Assembly: GCF_041146795.1 (NCBI RefSeq)
Contig: NC_135169.1
Coordinates: 13,641,352-13,705,351 of the forward strand
Direction of reading: 5' to 3'
DNA from: Maylandia zebra
Lineage: Eukaryota > Chordata > Actinopteri > Cichliformes > Cichlidae
Length of the DNA: 64,000 nucleotides
This document shows, one piece after another, positions 23,309 through 35,298 of the stretch. The translations under genes were made by a program, and so were the position numbers. The first letter of the stretch is position 1. The number at the start of each line of letters is the position of its first letter. Below the pieces are notes generated by a model that was not told the origin of the DNA, searched no databases, and saw only the letters and a program-made list of their open reading frames with translations.

Positions 23309-26300
23309 CTGTGGAACAAAATGGTTAAAGGTAAGTTTTAAGTACTGAGCGCCTGTACATAAAAGCCATAGGTTTCGTCTACTTGCAATAACTAAAAACA
23401 ACAAACTCATCCATTAGAGAACTTGAACCACAGAATTTTGGGTTTGGTATTCGTTAGATCAGAATTTTTTCCCTCAATAATTTTTTTAATTTCATGTTTT
23501 TCATTGAATTATCACAATCCAGCGTCTAGATTGAGTGAAACCCTGATCTCTGATCTCACGTAGTAGTAAAAGGTCTCTTAAGTTATGATTAATGAGTAAC
23601 CGATCGTGGCTCAAGAGTTGGCGTTCGCCTTGTAATCGGAAGGTTACCGGTTCGAGCCCCGGCTCGGACAGTCTCGGTTGTTGTGTCCTTGGGCAAGACA
23701 CTTCACCTGTTGCCTACTGGTGGTGGTCAGAGGGCCCGGTGGCGCCAGTGTCCGGCAGCCTCGCCTCTGTCAGTGCGCCCCAGGGTGGCTGTGGCTACAA
23801 TGTAGCTGCCATCACCAGTGTGTGAATGTGTGTGTGAATGGGTGGATGACTGGATATGTAAAGCGCTTTGGGGTCCTTAGGGACTAGTAAAGCGCTATAT
23901 AAATACAGGCCATTTACATCAACATTCTAGAGTCTTGTTTTTGATATCGTCGGTCAATCAAGAGCACACAAATCCTTATACCCGTTTTTATTTTTACCTT
24001 GACTGGAGTTCAGCTTCATTGTCTTTTGTTATGTCAGCATCGCTGGATGGACAGTCATCGTTTGTTGGTGAAGGGGGAAACTCTTTCTCTCCCTCCTCAC
24101 TAGTCTGTAAGAGTTCATTTCCAAATTATTATCAGTACTTATGTTAACTGAGAGTAAAATAGCTAAAATTTCTTTAACATTTTTGTAAAATCTTAAAGTG
24201 TACATTTAAATCACATCATGATTGTTACATTTTAAATCTGTTATTGTGGTATAAAGAGGCAAAATTATCAAAATCCTACCAAAGTCAGAGGCAAAAGCAG
24301 CACAAACAGGTACAGCGTCTACCTTCAGGCGGATGTAGAGGGCAGAGTTTCCAATGAACATGTGGATCTCCTCTGGAGTCACAGTCTTCACTTTCAGGGG
24401 CTGGAGCCTCCGGCTTCTGTCAGTTGTGAACAAGTCAAAAGGTTCATCATCTGCCAGCTGAGGAAAGGTTGACTTCAACAGGTCCAGGAATTCAGCTTCC
24501 TGTAGACCAAGAGGGCACTTCAGGTCGTGTGCTGGGAACTTCTTGAATACTGGAACAGAAGAAATTCATCTTAAGATCAATAGTCCTTAGGCAGTCAGTA
24601 AAACCAAACCTTGCCCTAGTATTCATTAGTTCAAGTGATTAGTTGGCCAGTCTTTGACTATTTCTGATGATAAATAATGTAATTAAATATTTTTGTAAGC
24701 ATTGGAAAATGCTTTGAATTAGGAACAAAGAAAAAATGGTATTAATAGCACGGCTAACACTGTACCACATAACAGACAAATACAAAACCTTAATGATTAA
24801 CATTTCATACTCGTCTTAGAGAGCACATTGGTGTGAGAGTCCTCCAGGATGCGGACTCTGAGATCTATATGGTTCTTTGTGTCACTGATGCGAGGTCTGC
24901 CGGGCTTCTTCCTGATAGTCGGAACTCTGGCGAAAATGCAGGAACTAAGTCAGTGCCATAAAAGACTATAAAGCAAATGCAAATAAACTTGGGGACCATC
25001 CACATATTGTTGGCCATATCACAAACCTCTACAGTTTGTTGTTCCTTAAAGTGGTGTTTGTTCTAACCTTGACGGCATTTTATAATCTGGGTCCTTTAGA
25101 TCTTCTCGTTTTTGTCGGGAACTTGTTGGTTGCATCAACTCCTGCTCCTCTTCATCGTCATCAATGTCGTCGTACCAAAGCAGGCCCAGGCTCTCAGTGT
25201 CCTCCACACCTGGATACATCAGAAGTCACTTTTTGTTATGGTTTTTAATTTGAATCATATGATGATAAACACACGATACATGTGGTTTAGTCAGTTTGCT
25301 TTAGTAATAATTTGATTAATTGAACTCGCCTGGCGCACATTATATAAGCACTGCACTCACTTTCATGCCCTCTTTTCACTCCACATGGGGCGGCAGCTTA
25401 GGTGAGTTTGATTTGTAGTTCTCAGTTTAAATCTTTATTTAAGTTAATGACTTAAAGTCATTAACTTAAATGACTTGTTTTCTCTTTCAGAGTTTAGCAG
25501 TCCATGCGTGTCTTCCTTTAAGTTACTACTGATTACAGTGAAGTAAACCAAGATATACGGCAACTAATTGATAGCAGTTTTCTTTGCATTCTGACCAGAT
25601 GAGGCCATGGTGATAAAAAATAAAAACTTTGAACCTCCTTATTAACACACAGTAGGAGGCAAATTGGTTCTAAACAGTCAGGCTGACTTTTGACTGACTG
25701 CTGGTGACAAATTGGTGATGTTTGCAAATAACTGGAGGCCAATTTACAAACATGGACAGACTGCCAACATGTTGCAATCAATCTTAATCAGTCTGTGCCA
25801 ATAAGCGCAACTCATCTGGTTGCCAACTGGTTGTATTCTGGATATATACCTATATATGGGGTTACCCATGTTATAGGGTGCCTGTGTCATTTTGCAATAT
25901 TCTTTATAAAAGCCTTGAACCCCCCCCCCCAAAAAGAAAAACAATTAATGGTAAGACTGTTCAGACGTACCTGTCTGTTGCTTGGGCTGTTGCTCCTCTC
26001 TGTCCTCAGGCACGACTTCCACCTCATGCCTCTCCACATCAGGCTGTAGGACTTTGTGTTTTTTGGTCAAAAAGAACATTTGATCAATATATCAGCTTTG
26101 TGTGACTGTGGTGTTTGACTGCAGCTCCAAAGACGCTCCTTCCTGTTGATCATTGTTTTTATTATGTAAACCACTAAGAAAAAATTAACTCTAGATTCCA
26201 AAAAGACAAAAAAAAAAAAACCCAAAACAAAACAAAGAATGACAATCTGGGATAAGAATTAGACCAGACTCTTATGCTCTCAAGGATAACTACATTACGC

Positions 26301-27115
26301 CCAATGGCATATCTTGTGAGAAGAAGGGCATGGTTATGGGTTATATGGCCTGTTGCTACATGCTTTTAAGAGTCTGTACAACAGCCATGAGAGCGTGGAT
26401 AATAAAAAGCAGTAAGTCAGATTGCACGCTCAAGAAGAGTTTAGTTGGGTGGTCTCAGATGTTTTCTGTTGGCGACCTCCATCTCACTGGAACAGCCTGA
26501 AGCAGCAGAAATTCTAATTAGTCCCTCAAAGTCTGAGGTCATGGCACTAAAAAATGTATGGAATAACCACTCCAGGCTGAAGGTTCTACCTCAAGTAGAG
26601 GCTTTATACACCTCAAGGTCTAGTTCAGGGGGAAAAATAAAAATAAAAAATTGAATCATCTGCTCTTCTCTACACTTAAGCTGAGAGAGCTTCATGCCGA
26701 ATTGCAAATAACGCTAATATTATTTTCCCTGCATTCACATTTTATTGTAATTACACATCTGTATGTTTAACAGCTTGTAAACGTAAAATCAGCGATTTTT
26801 AAACGAAGTTCAGCAAATTCTAAATTTACAAATCAGCTTTTTGTGGCTGCGAGCAGCTTTATTTGTCCACTCACCTCTTCTCTCCAGAGAGACGTTAGGC
26901 TGCAGGAGCTCCAGCAGTCTCCTCTGACGGCCGATCTCTCGCCTGAAGCCCGCAGCCTCCTCCTCATAGTCGGCTACAGTCCTCTCCACCACCGCTAAGA
27001 TCTCGCGGGCGGCTGTGCTCATTTTCTCGGTGACGATTCCTCTCAGTATGTCGCTCTTAGACATGTTACCGACGCTGTCGACCGGCTCGGGGCCGCCGCT
27101 GCTGCCGCTCTTCAT
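22039..27115 (-). CDS. gene A: C2H2 zinc-finger protein with one beta-grasp-like module
   Basis: Seven exons join in frame on the minus strand: 27115-26875, 26051-25971, 25209-25068, 24926-24811, 24549-24323, 24104-23998, 23308-22039. The total is 2,184 nt, about 727 residues. The order is an N-terminal helical segment, two acidic exons, one two-exon module, a linker exon and 12 C2H2 fingers. C2H2 arrays of this kind bind DNA in the nucleus. The N-terminal segment (MSKSDILRGIVTEK, then a charged coiled-coil) is shared with many teleost zinc-finger proteins. The start ATG at 27115 (MKSGSSGG) gives a short leader; an ATG at 27064 (MSKSDIL) is also possible. One donor (25068) is GTTAGA, which is weak but has a counterpart in gene C. 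The gene looks intact. A SINE lies in the last intron. Binding site and partners are unknown. Confidence 0.88.
23598..23930 (+). mobile_element. tRNA-derived SINE, in the last intron of gene A
   Basis: The head has a pol III A box (TGGCTCAAGAGTTGG) and B box (GGTTCGAGCCC). The body has TGTCCTTGGGCAAGACACTT, and the 3' part has AAAGCGCTATATAAATACAG. It matches the copy at 42862-43176 throughout. It lies antisense to the gene. Confidence 0.88.
23998..24104 (-). CDS. gene A exon 6: linker
   Basis: A polar, acidic stretch (TSEEGEKEFPPSPTNDD, ending ELQS) running from phase 0 to phase 2. It occupies the same position as the linker exons between modules in gene B. Confidence 0.85.
24323..24926 (-). 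CDS. gene A exons 4-5: beta-grasp-like module
   Basis: Exon 4 (24926-24811) reads RKKPGRPRISDTKNHIDLRV then RILEDSHTNVLSK. Exon 5 (24549-24323) reads FKKFPAHDLKCPLGLQEAEF, a helix LDLLKSTFPQLADDEPFDLF, then RRLQPLKV, VTPEEIHMF and LYIRLK. The predicted order strand-strand-helix-strand-strand-helix-strand, ending in a hydrophobic strand, resembles ubiquitin and PB1 folds. There is no terminal Gly-Gly, so it would be an interaction domain and not a conjugated tag. This is inference from sequence only. Confidence 0.85.
25068..26051 (-). CDS. gene A exons 2-3: acidic segment
   Basis: Exon 2 (26051-25971) encodes LQPDVERHEVEVVPEDREEQ. Exon 3 (25209-25068) encodes GVEDTESLGLLWYDDIDDDE followed by a basic tail (RQKRED). 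Genes B and C have the matching GVEDSQSLGF and GVDDSSSLGF exons. The conserved start plus acidic run is a common layout for an interaction or activation surface, but no domain is recognised. Confidence 0.82.
26875..27115 (-). CDS. gene A exon 1: N-terminal helical segment
   Basis: It encodes MSKSDILRGIVTEKMSTAAR and a charged helix (VADYEEEAAGFRREIGRQRR) ending LLELLQP, then a GTGAGT donor in phase 1. The heptad-like pattern suggests a coiled coil. It is about 85% alike in genes B and C. Confidence 0.9.
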
Positions 27116-27172
27116 CCAGTAAAACATGTTTGTTTGTTTTCTCAGCTGTGTTTTGACGAAGAACACATCCAC

Positions 27173-30100
27173 ACACTACAGCGCAGGGTGCGTTTCCGGC
27201 GGATTCTGGTGCAGCTACAAATTGTGTCCGGAAAAGAAAATCAGGCGTTATTTAGTTCCCCTGCTGGTGTGACTTTTACTAGCTAACCCCAGTAAGACTG
27301 ATGTCTGCTGTACATTTAAGATGCTGGTGAAAATCATGGCATTATAGTAAAGTGAAAAGCATTTTTAATGTAGCACCTTTAAGGATAAACATCATAACAA
27401 AAATGGTTAAATGTTAGAACAAAAAGTTACCCAAAAGCAAGCTTAAAAAGATTATATTTTTAGCTGCTTTTAAAACAAATCACCAAATTCATAGATCTCA
27501 AGCTTCAAAAGCTCTATCTCCTCTTTTAGCCCTCAGCATTGGATGATGCACAGTCTGCATTGACCTCGGGGACCTTTACATTAGGGGCTTCTGTCCAATA
27601 GCACAGCACCGACAGAAGCACAGCATGTTACAGATACAGTAAAGGGGAATGAGAGTAAGGATATAGGCATAAATATACCACATATACACATATATAAACA
27701 CAGAATATATAATATGGATAAATAGGAATACCAGTGGATTGCACATTTGAGTGATTTTACACAGTGATTATTGCTCAGTCGAATATAAGAAAATACAGTT
27801 TTATACCTATTAAACTTATATTTTTGTCATTTTACATAGAAATTGAAGAAAATATGTGTTTTTGTGACAGGGTGATAGTAACAAAGTGACTAAAGATATA
27901 ATTTAAAATTGGTGCTTTGTGACGTTGTCTACACATCATTAGAAAAATTACAAGAAAGTCTGGCTGCTCGAAAACAAAATGACAGGTGACATTCAAGTAT
28001 GACAAAAATGGTCATTTCTGTTATTTGGTTACTTTAACTTATTGCCCTTTTATTAAAATGGTTACATTCAGGTATTTAGCTTAAAATCATAAGGAAAAAA
28101 CTATAAAGAAAAAAAAAATCAAATCTACTAATAAAGTGTTGTCTGTTAATATTCTGACTTTAATTCACTAAAGCCTCTAGATTAATTCATATTGTTATAC
28201 ATATATACATTACTAAATATAAAAAATAATTAAAACAAACATTAAAATTTCAGTTTAGTACTATTAACAATCAATGGTTTAGACTAAATTGGCTATATTA
28301 AAAGTAATCTAACAAATAAACAAATTAACATATTTGTCATTATTTTTATGTTCTCCATTAAACAGTTAAAATTTCAATAATTCAATAAAATGAAAAGTTA
28401 ACACTATATCACATAAGCTAATATATAACACAAAAATACTCTTAACATAGGTATTTTCTAATTATTTTATAAATTGCATTTTATATTTAAATTTTAAAAT
28501 ATTAATAACTTTATTTAAACTAAATTTCACATTTTAAGGTATTTTAAAAGTATACTTTTGAACAAAAAGGTGTTTAATGTAAATGATTTTTCAAAATGTT
28601 AAGAAATGGGTATAGTGTAAGTTGTACTTTTAAATTCACATTGACATATAAATCTAGGATTTAATACAAGAAACTTCTATTTAATTAGAAATTATAGAGA
28701 GGAATTAAGAGTAAACAGGGAGGTTATTTTATTACATGAAATCTCTGAAAACTGTCTAACAGATTTTTCTTTCTGGACTTCTTCAGCTAAAATTGATAGA
28801 CTCAGTGAAGAAAGGACAGTAAAGTAGGGGAAAGCATGCGGCAAGGGGCTGCGGGTCAGACTCAAACCCGGGCGGGCCGCTCTCAGCTGTATGGCATGTG
28901 GTCACCCGCTCAACGCACTGATCTAAATTTGGCTTCTTATGAAGTTACTTTTCACCCTAACCCCCTAACACAATCTTTTGATAGATTCTGCACAGGTGGG
29001 ATTACTGCAGTAAACTCAAACACTGTCACAATATTGATCCAACTAGAATATTTTCCAATAAAATGTTTAATAGAAGAAAAAACAATTGTGCACACAGGGT
29101 AAAATAATGAAGTGGAAAAATAACAACTTTAATCCAAATTTCAACAACAAACCAACAAGACATTACACATTAAACAAAAGTCAAGACAATCCAAACAGGA
29201 CGACATTCACAATGACTAACCCCGAAGAGTTTTAAAATGACTGTGTGCTGATAAAAGTCCCACAGATTGCGGGGGCGGTGCAAGGGTGTTCACAGACTCT
29301 GGAAACAATTTGACGTTCCCTGTAGAATATCTGTAGCGAGTATGTCAAACACACCGCCTGTGGACCAGAACCGGCCTTCTGAAGTGTCCGATCCGGCCCA
29401 CCGGATGGCTTTGCAGTTAGTAAAAATGTCAAACAACTTTTCACGGCATGTTGCAGCAGCAAGCAGCTTTTGAGTTCTTAAGTGTGAATCACACCGTGAG
29501 AGTCTGAACTGTCAATCTAATGTGGAGTCAGAGGAATCATCAGTTATATGCCTCCTTACTGTCAAATAATCTGCCATACTTACAAAGTAGTGTTCTCGAC
29601 CCCCACCTATTCACAGTTCAGTATTATCAGGTTATCTTCATTAGGATGACAGTTTAAGTTATATTTGGTGTTTGAACTATTAAAACAGGCAGTTATAGTT
29701 GTTTTTAGAGGGATCTCAGGTATTTGTGGATTTAAACTATTCACATGTGGTTATTGGGGGTCAACTGCAGTTGATGAACCTTTAAATAACACAAATGAAA
29801 CAATGTTGTCTTTTCATTATTGAATTTTTTTTTCACTTCTTTCTTTGCATTTGGGCACTTTGTTCTTGTTCATTGTTAGTACAGCGAACTTTGTGATACA
29901 GGCCTCTGAATTAATTAAGAACAACTATAACTAAGACCTCAGTCACACAGGCATACAGACTGGTTGCCAACCAACATATGTAATCCCAAGTCAATTGTTG
30001 AGTGGTTCGTGGAGGACGCTGGGAGTTGTCTGCCTAAAACTCATTGGAAAGACTGCACAGTGATGCACCAAAAACCTGCTCGTGATTGCTTTGGTCACTA

Positions 30101-30957
30101 GCAGATTTCTGCGGTTTCCCTCAGGTTGCATGGAAGATACAGACGGGTCTGCAAACACTTGCTAACTAAGTCCCAAGCTGTACTGAGACAGAGACCATTC
30201 ATCTTCAAAATAAAAGTTGCACCTTACAAGAGCAGTTAGCTTTTTCTTTAGAGGCAAACTTTTCAGTTTTAAAACAACTCTGCAAGTAGTTTACAACCGT
30301 TGTCTCCCATATTAATTGTTGAGACTGTGGCAACCTGAGTGTCACCAAAAGAAATCTCACAAGGAGGTTTTCGGTGCAGCGCTCTCTTTACAAACAATTT
30401 CACCCATCAACAGCCAGAAACCTCCAGCAAACAGTCGGGTTGCACTACTTACCGCTGATTGCCAAAGAGGTGCAGGCCGATCTGTAGGCCTGCTTTACCG
30501 AGGTCCAACATAGGAAACAACCCACCAAAACAACATTTACTGTAAAATGATCAAATATAAAACTAACCTTCATACAACCGGCGTCAATTAGAGCTGGTCA
30601 AAACTTATCAAACATCTCCTGTAAACATAAAAATAGTTTTTGTTCTTGAGACTAATACGTAAACAGCAAAGAACTCATCCAGCAAAATTACTTTTGCCCC
30701 CATAAACAAATTACTCTGAAATACTAAAGATAAATAAAGGTTCAGATCTGAAACGGGTAACAACAAACTCACATTTTCTTATAAAAATAAGATGAAATAA
30801 CATAAACAGGACTTTTAACTTTAAGGGACCTCTAATGAACGGAATCACATTTACTTTGTTAAACTTCCCATAGAAAAGTCTTCTGATGGCATCTGGTGAT
30901 CATCTGTATTTCTCTTATTGTCAACAACTCTCCCAAATATGAACTAAATGTTTATTT
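27173..30957. other. non-coding, upstream of gene A
   Basis: Mostly AT-rich DNA (very AT-rich at 27.8-28.8 kb) with no credible gene. The few hundred bases above 27172 should hold the gene A promoter; CpG-rich words such as CGTTTCCGGCGG lie at 27190-27202, with no TATA box evident. Confidence 0.5.
28836..28930 (-). mobile_element. possible tRNA-like SINE remnant
   Basis: The minus strand contains GGGTTTGAGTCTGACC, close to a tRNA T-loop/B box, and an anticodon-arm-like stretch (CAGTGCGTTGAGCG). No full body or tail is seen. Confidence 0.3.
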
Positions 30958-31441
30958 TCAATGAAAACTATGGGCTCAAATTGTGCTCATACATATTTTG
31001 CATAGTTGTGAACTGAGTTTTGTAACCTTGTAAACCAAAATATCTGAACATTTTAGGTTGGTGCATCTATAAAATTTCACCGAACTCTGACACGCACAGA
31101 ATGTTTTCCTTCGTGGTGATGAAGGACAACGCTGGGCTGGCACGTGAAAGGACCATCACCCTTCCAGGACCTGAGGCTCCGTAAGGTACCCCTCCGACAA
31201 CCACATCCATCTGTTCTCTGATTGGATTGTTAAATTTGTGATTGACATGACATTGACCAATTAGCTGAAAGGAAGAACAATTGGGTGAAAATTCATATTT
31301 GTAAGTTGAAACTTACACACAGCAAGGCAACTTGAGCACAAGGTTTTACACTTTGTTTGTTGCTGTGTATCTGTAACTAGACCTTAATAATAAGTGTAAC
31401 TTGTGTAATTTTTTTTATATACAAACACACATTCTAATCTA

Positions 31442-32687
31442 CAGGGTGGTCCATTTATATGGATACACCGTAATAACATGGGAATGGTTGGTGATATTAA
31501 AGTCCTGTTTGTGGCACATTAGTATATGTGAGGGGGCAAACTCCTCAAGATGGGTGGTGACCATGGTGGCCATTTAGAAAGAAAACTGTCACTAATAAAG
31601 AAACATCAGTGGCTGTCCTAGCTTCATTCAGCAAGAGCCCACATGTCACTGGAGAGTGGGATTAGTCGAACATCCCTTCAGCGGATATTAGCTACTCACA
31701 AATGGCACCCTTACAAACTCCAGCTACTGCAGCACAGAATTTGCAGAATGGGCAAAACAAAAATTGGAACAGGACCCTCAGTTCACGCAGACGATTTTGT
31801 TCAGTGATGAGGCAAACTTTTATGTGAATGGTGAAGTTAACAAACAAAACCACCGCTATTGGTCTGACACTAATCCACATTGGATGGATCCCTCCAAGAC
31901 TGTTGGAACAACAAAAGTGATGGTTTGGTGTGGTATATGGGGTACAACGATAGTGGGTCCATTCTTCATCAATGGAAACCTCAAGGCCACTGGATATTTG
32001 AAATTGCTACATGATGATGTGTTTCCCTCTTTATGCACTGAAGCTGGCACGTTCCTTGAGTTTTTCCAGCAAGATGGTGCACCGCCACATTATGGGTGCC
32101 AGGTCTGAGCATTCCTAGATGGACAGTTTCCTGGAAAGTGGATTGGTCGTCGTGGGCCAGTTGAATGGCCCCCAAGGTCTCCCGATCTGACCCACTTAGA
32201 CTTTTATCTTTGGGGTCATCTGAAGGCAATTGTCTATGGTGTGAAGATACGAGATGTGCAGCACCTGAAACTACGGATACTGGATGCCTGTGCTGGCATT
32301 TCTCCTGCTGTGTTGCTATCAGTGTGTGAAGAGTGGGAGAAGAGGGTTGCATTGACAATCCAACACAATGGGCAGCACATTGAACACATTTTATAAGTGG
32401 TCAGAAACTTGTAAATAACTCATGAAAGAATAAAGTTACGTTGAAACCAAGCACACCATTGTTTTTCTTGTGACATTACCGATAAGTTTGATGTGTCACA
32501 TGACCCTCTTCCTATTGAAAAAACAAAAGTTGCATCCAAGATGGTCGACTTCTAAATGGCCACCATGGTCACCACCCATCTTGAGGAGTTTGCCCCCTCA
32601 CATATACTAATGTGCCACAAACAGGACTTTAATATCACCAACCATTCCCATGTTATTACGGTGTATCCATATAAATGTCCCACCCTG
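31442..32687 (+). mobile_element. mariner-type (IS630/Tc1 superfamily) transposon with long inverted repeats
   Basis: The terminal inverted repeats are about 135 bases long (CAGGGTGGTCCATTTATATG at left; complement at right ending CACCCTG) and are flanked by TA. They extend through a CACCATGGTGGCC-like block. A decayed transposase lies between them. Confidence 0.93.
31764..32396 (+). pseudogene. mariner-type transposase remnant (DD-D catalytic triad)
   Basis: The frame shows FSDEANFYVNGEVN, FQQDGAPPHY and then, after an in-frame TGA at 32106-32108, RSPDLTHLDFYLWGHLK. The third catalytic residue therefore appears to be D, not E, which places it with DDD-type relatives. It ends GQHIEHIL and TAA. 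The N-terminal DNA-binding part is shortened. It is not functional. Confidence 0.88.
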
Positions 32688-33371
32688 TATAGATGCACAA
32701 CCATAACACTTTCAGAAATTTTGGTTTACAAGGTTACAAAACTCAGTTCACAACTACGCATTTGATTTACAAGCACAAAATATTTTTGAAAACAACTTGA
32801 GCCCATAGAAAATGAGCAATGGTATAAGGAAATTAAACTTTTGGATTTGGAAAGTATTCAATGCAGCAATGTTTTCTTTACTGGTATCAACAACATGTGA
32901 CATTTAAAAAAAATGTAATTTTTAATTTTTTTTAACAAAGCACTCAGAAAGCGCAACTCCTCCCAAAAAGTGAGGACTATATACTATAATGTTTATGTTT
33001 GATGTTTTTATTAAAACACACTGGTGTCAGTCTGCTATGGCGTCATAATGGAAAAAACAAAACAACACAAATCATACAATCATACTTGGTATGGTTTCTT
33101 GAAGAAATTTTTTTAAGAAGACTTTGACCTTGAGCGCTAACCATGAAGGTCAAGGTAAAAGGGTTTGCTAACCTTCAAGACCTAGTATATTGTTGCAAGG
33201 CTTGAAGACTATCTTAAAACAAAAAAAAAACAAAAAAAAAAAAACGTGGGTAACAAAGCGCTTTATTTCTTTTTTTATTAACTGATTTTTTTAGGTTTGG
33301 TGTGACCTTGATCTGATGTTGAGCTGTTATTGGTATCTACCATCACAATATTTGAAAACTGTAGACACTAG

Positions 33372-33665
33372 ACTGGCTGAGATGGCTGTAGCTCAAATGG
33401 TGCAGGTGACCACAAACCATTACCTGGAAGGTTAATGGTTTGATCCCAGTCTTCTCCCATCTGCATGCCAAATATCCTTGGAAATATACTAACCCCACGT
33501 TCATATTCCGATGCATCCATCAGAGTATGAATGTTAGATAGAAAGCACTTCGCATACAGCGTTTGAAAGAAAAAAAAAAGTGCTTGGGTGAATGTACAAG
33601 TTGTGTAAAGCGCTTTGAGTGCTCAGAATAGAAAAGCACTACATAAGAACCAGTCCATTTACCAA
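33372..33665 (+). mobile_element. older tRNA-derived SINE
   Basis: A decayed A box (TGTAGCTCAAATGGTGCAGG), a B box (GGTTTGATCCC) and the 3' ending TGTAAAGCGCTTTGAGTGCT ... CCATTTACCA are recognisable. The middle differs from the two other SINEs. Confidence 0.75.
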
Positions 33666-35298
33666 TTAGACTGCTAAGGAACACTATATGGATAGTGCTT
33701 TTTGTAAAGTATCATTCCCTAAACTTGTAATCTATTGCGATACTATAGTTATCATTAATCCTGGGGTCTACATGTAGTAAAAACAGGACAGCTAGAGTTA
33801 CAACTATGATTTTTTTTCAGGGGGGTTGTTGACAATGAGATAATGTAATCTTTAGGGCACAGAGGTACTTTTTTTAAAAGAATATGTAAATCGAAAAAAA
33901 AAAGTGCAAACAGAGAACAAGATCATCTGAATGTGTATGAAAAATATTTAACATTTCCTGCAGATTAGCATCAATCCATTACTTCCGTCCAAAAGTCACA
34001 GAAACACTAATTTCCCTGTACCATTACGCTTTGTTTGTAGTACTGAGTTAAATCTGCACCATGTTCATTCTCAAGAAATGTAACTAATAACATTTGGTGG
34101 ACTACTGATTAGCATGACTTCCGTAAACGCTAGTTATGCTGACACAATAGTTGGAAATGTACCTTTTTTTCCTCCCATTTTCACAGCTCTGGCAGTTCAT
34201 GTGTAGACTCAGTCAGTTTTGAAGTCTTTTTGTCCTTCCCCAGTTTCAAAGTAACTGCTGGTCAAGATTTAACAGCTCCTGGTTTATCACAATCAACTCA
34301 GTTTCACAAGTGCAGGTAAACGCCAGTGCAGGTTCAGCGCAGTACTGCTAATTAAGCTTCAATGTCCAGGATCTTTCCAAGGACTAAAGGTTCCTCCAGC
34401 TCAAATTATATCCCAAAAAAAGGAAGCTAGGCTTTGTTTACCATAGTAACCTTACATTTTAGTTCTTCTAACCTTTGAGTCGCTAACCATTATTTTGTTT
34501 TCTTTGATATTCCTTTGCCACATTGCTGCTAGCATATAGCAGCATAAACACGCCTTAATATGCTGAATCTTTGTCGAAAACAAAAAACCATAGTGAAGGA
34601 ACTTGAAAAATTTGTGGACACTACATGCAAAAAGTTACTTTTAGAACCTGACCAATACTGGAGTTTTAAGAAGGATACCGGTAACTGATATTCTAATATC
34701 TCAGGTGATATTTTTTATTTTTCCACTTGAAACACGAAACATAACATTTGTTATGTGTACTTACTAATGTACTTATTTCTTTATTTTAAATTTTCATTTA
34801 CTGGCAAATATCTAATACTGGCCAAAAAAGATAATGCCCTACCTGCTTTAAGAGCACTAGTTTTATTGGTAAACACAAAAAATACTCAATATTTACTTTG
34901 TTTGTAAACTGAATAACCTTTGGGTCTCAGAGTTTTGGTCTGAACAAATCAAGGCATTCGAAGGCCTCAGCTGATCCTGAGAAGTTGCCTTTCTGACATT
35001 GTGAAGAACACTGAACGTAACCATTAGTTTAAGTAAGAATAAAAAAAGCAGCCCACTGTTAAAAAGTGAAAGAAAACATGAAATAACTGGATGGTACCCT
35101 CTTACATTGGTGACGTTATCAGGAACCACTGTCATCCCTTGAACTTCAGCCGCTACCGTCTGGGCCGTCTTGAACACTCACCTTCTAACTATCTAGAAAC
35201 CTATAAGCTAACTTTCCCCAGAGATCGGTTGGTATTGAGGGTGAGGCACATCTTTCCCCCTCTGGGTCACTACTGTACACACCCACCACATTTTAGTT
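33666..35298. other. non-coding, 3' flank of gene B
   Basis: No independent gene is seen. An AATAAA on the minus strand at 34862-34867 may be the gene B polyadenylation signal, about 430 bases past the stop. Confidence 0.45.

Larger units (their letters stand above)
30958..32815. mobile_element. large palindromic element hosting a mariner-type insertion
   Basis: The left arm (about 30958-31065; GAAAACTATGGGCTCAAATT ... GAACTGAGTTTTGTAACC) is repeated inverted at about 32690-32815 (GGTTACAAAACTCAGTTC ... TTGAGCCCATAG). The right arm is met directly after the mariner right end, so the mariner entered at a TA inside that arm. The element type is unknown. Confidence 0.7.

Noticed and set aside
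29267..29473. Frame of 68 codons and its antisense partner
   Set aside because: No motif; the CCCACCGGATGG-type words suggest old repeat DNA, but no family could be named.
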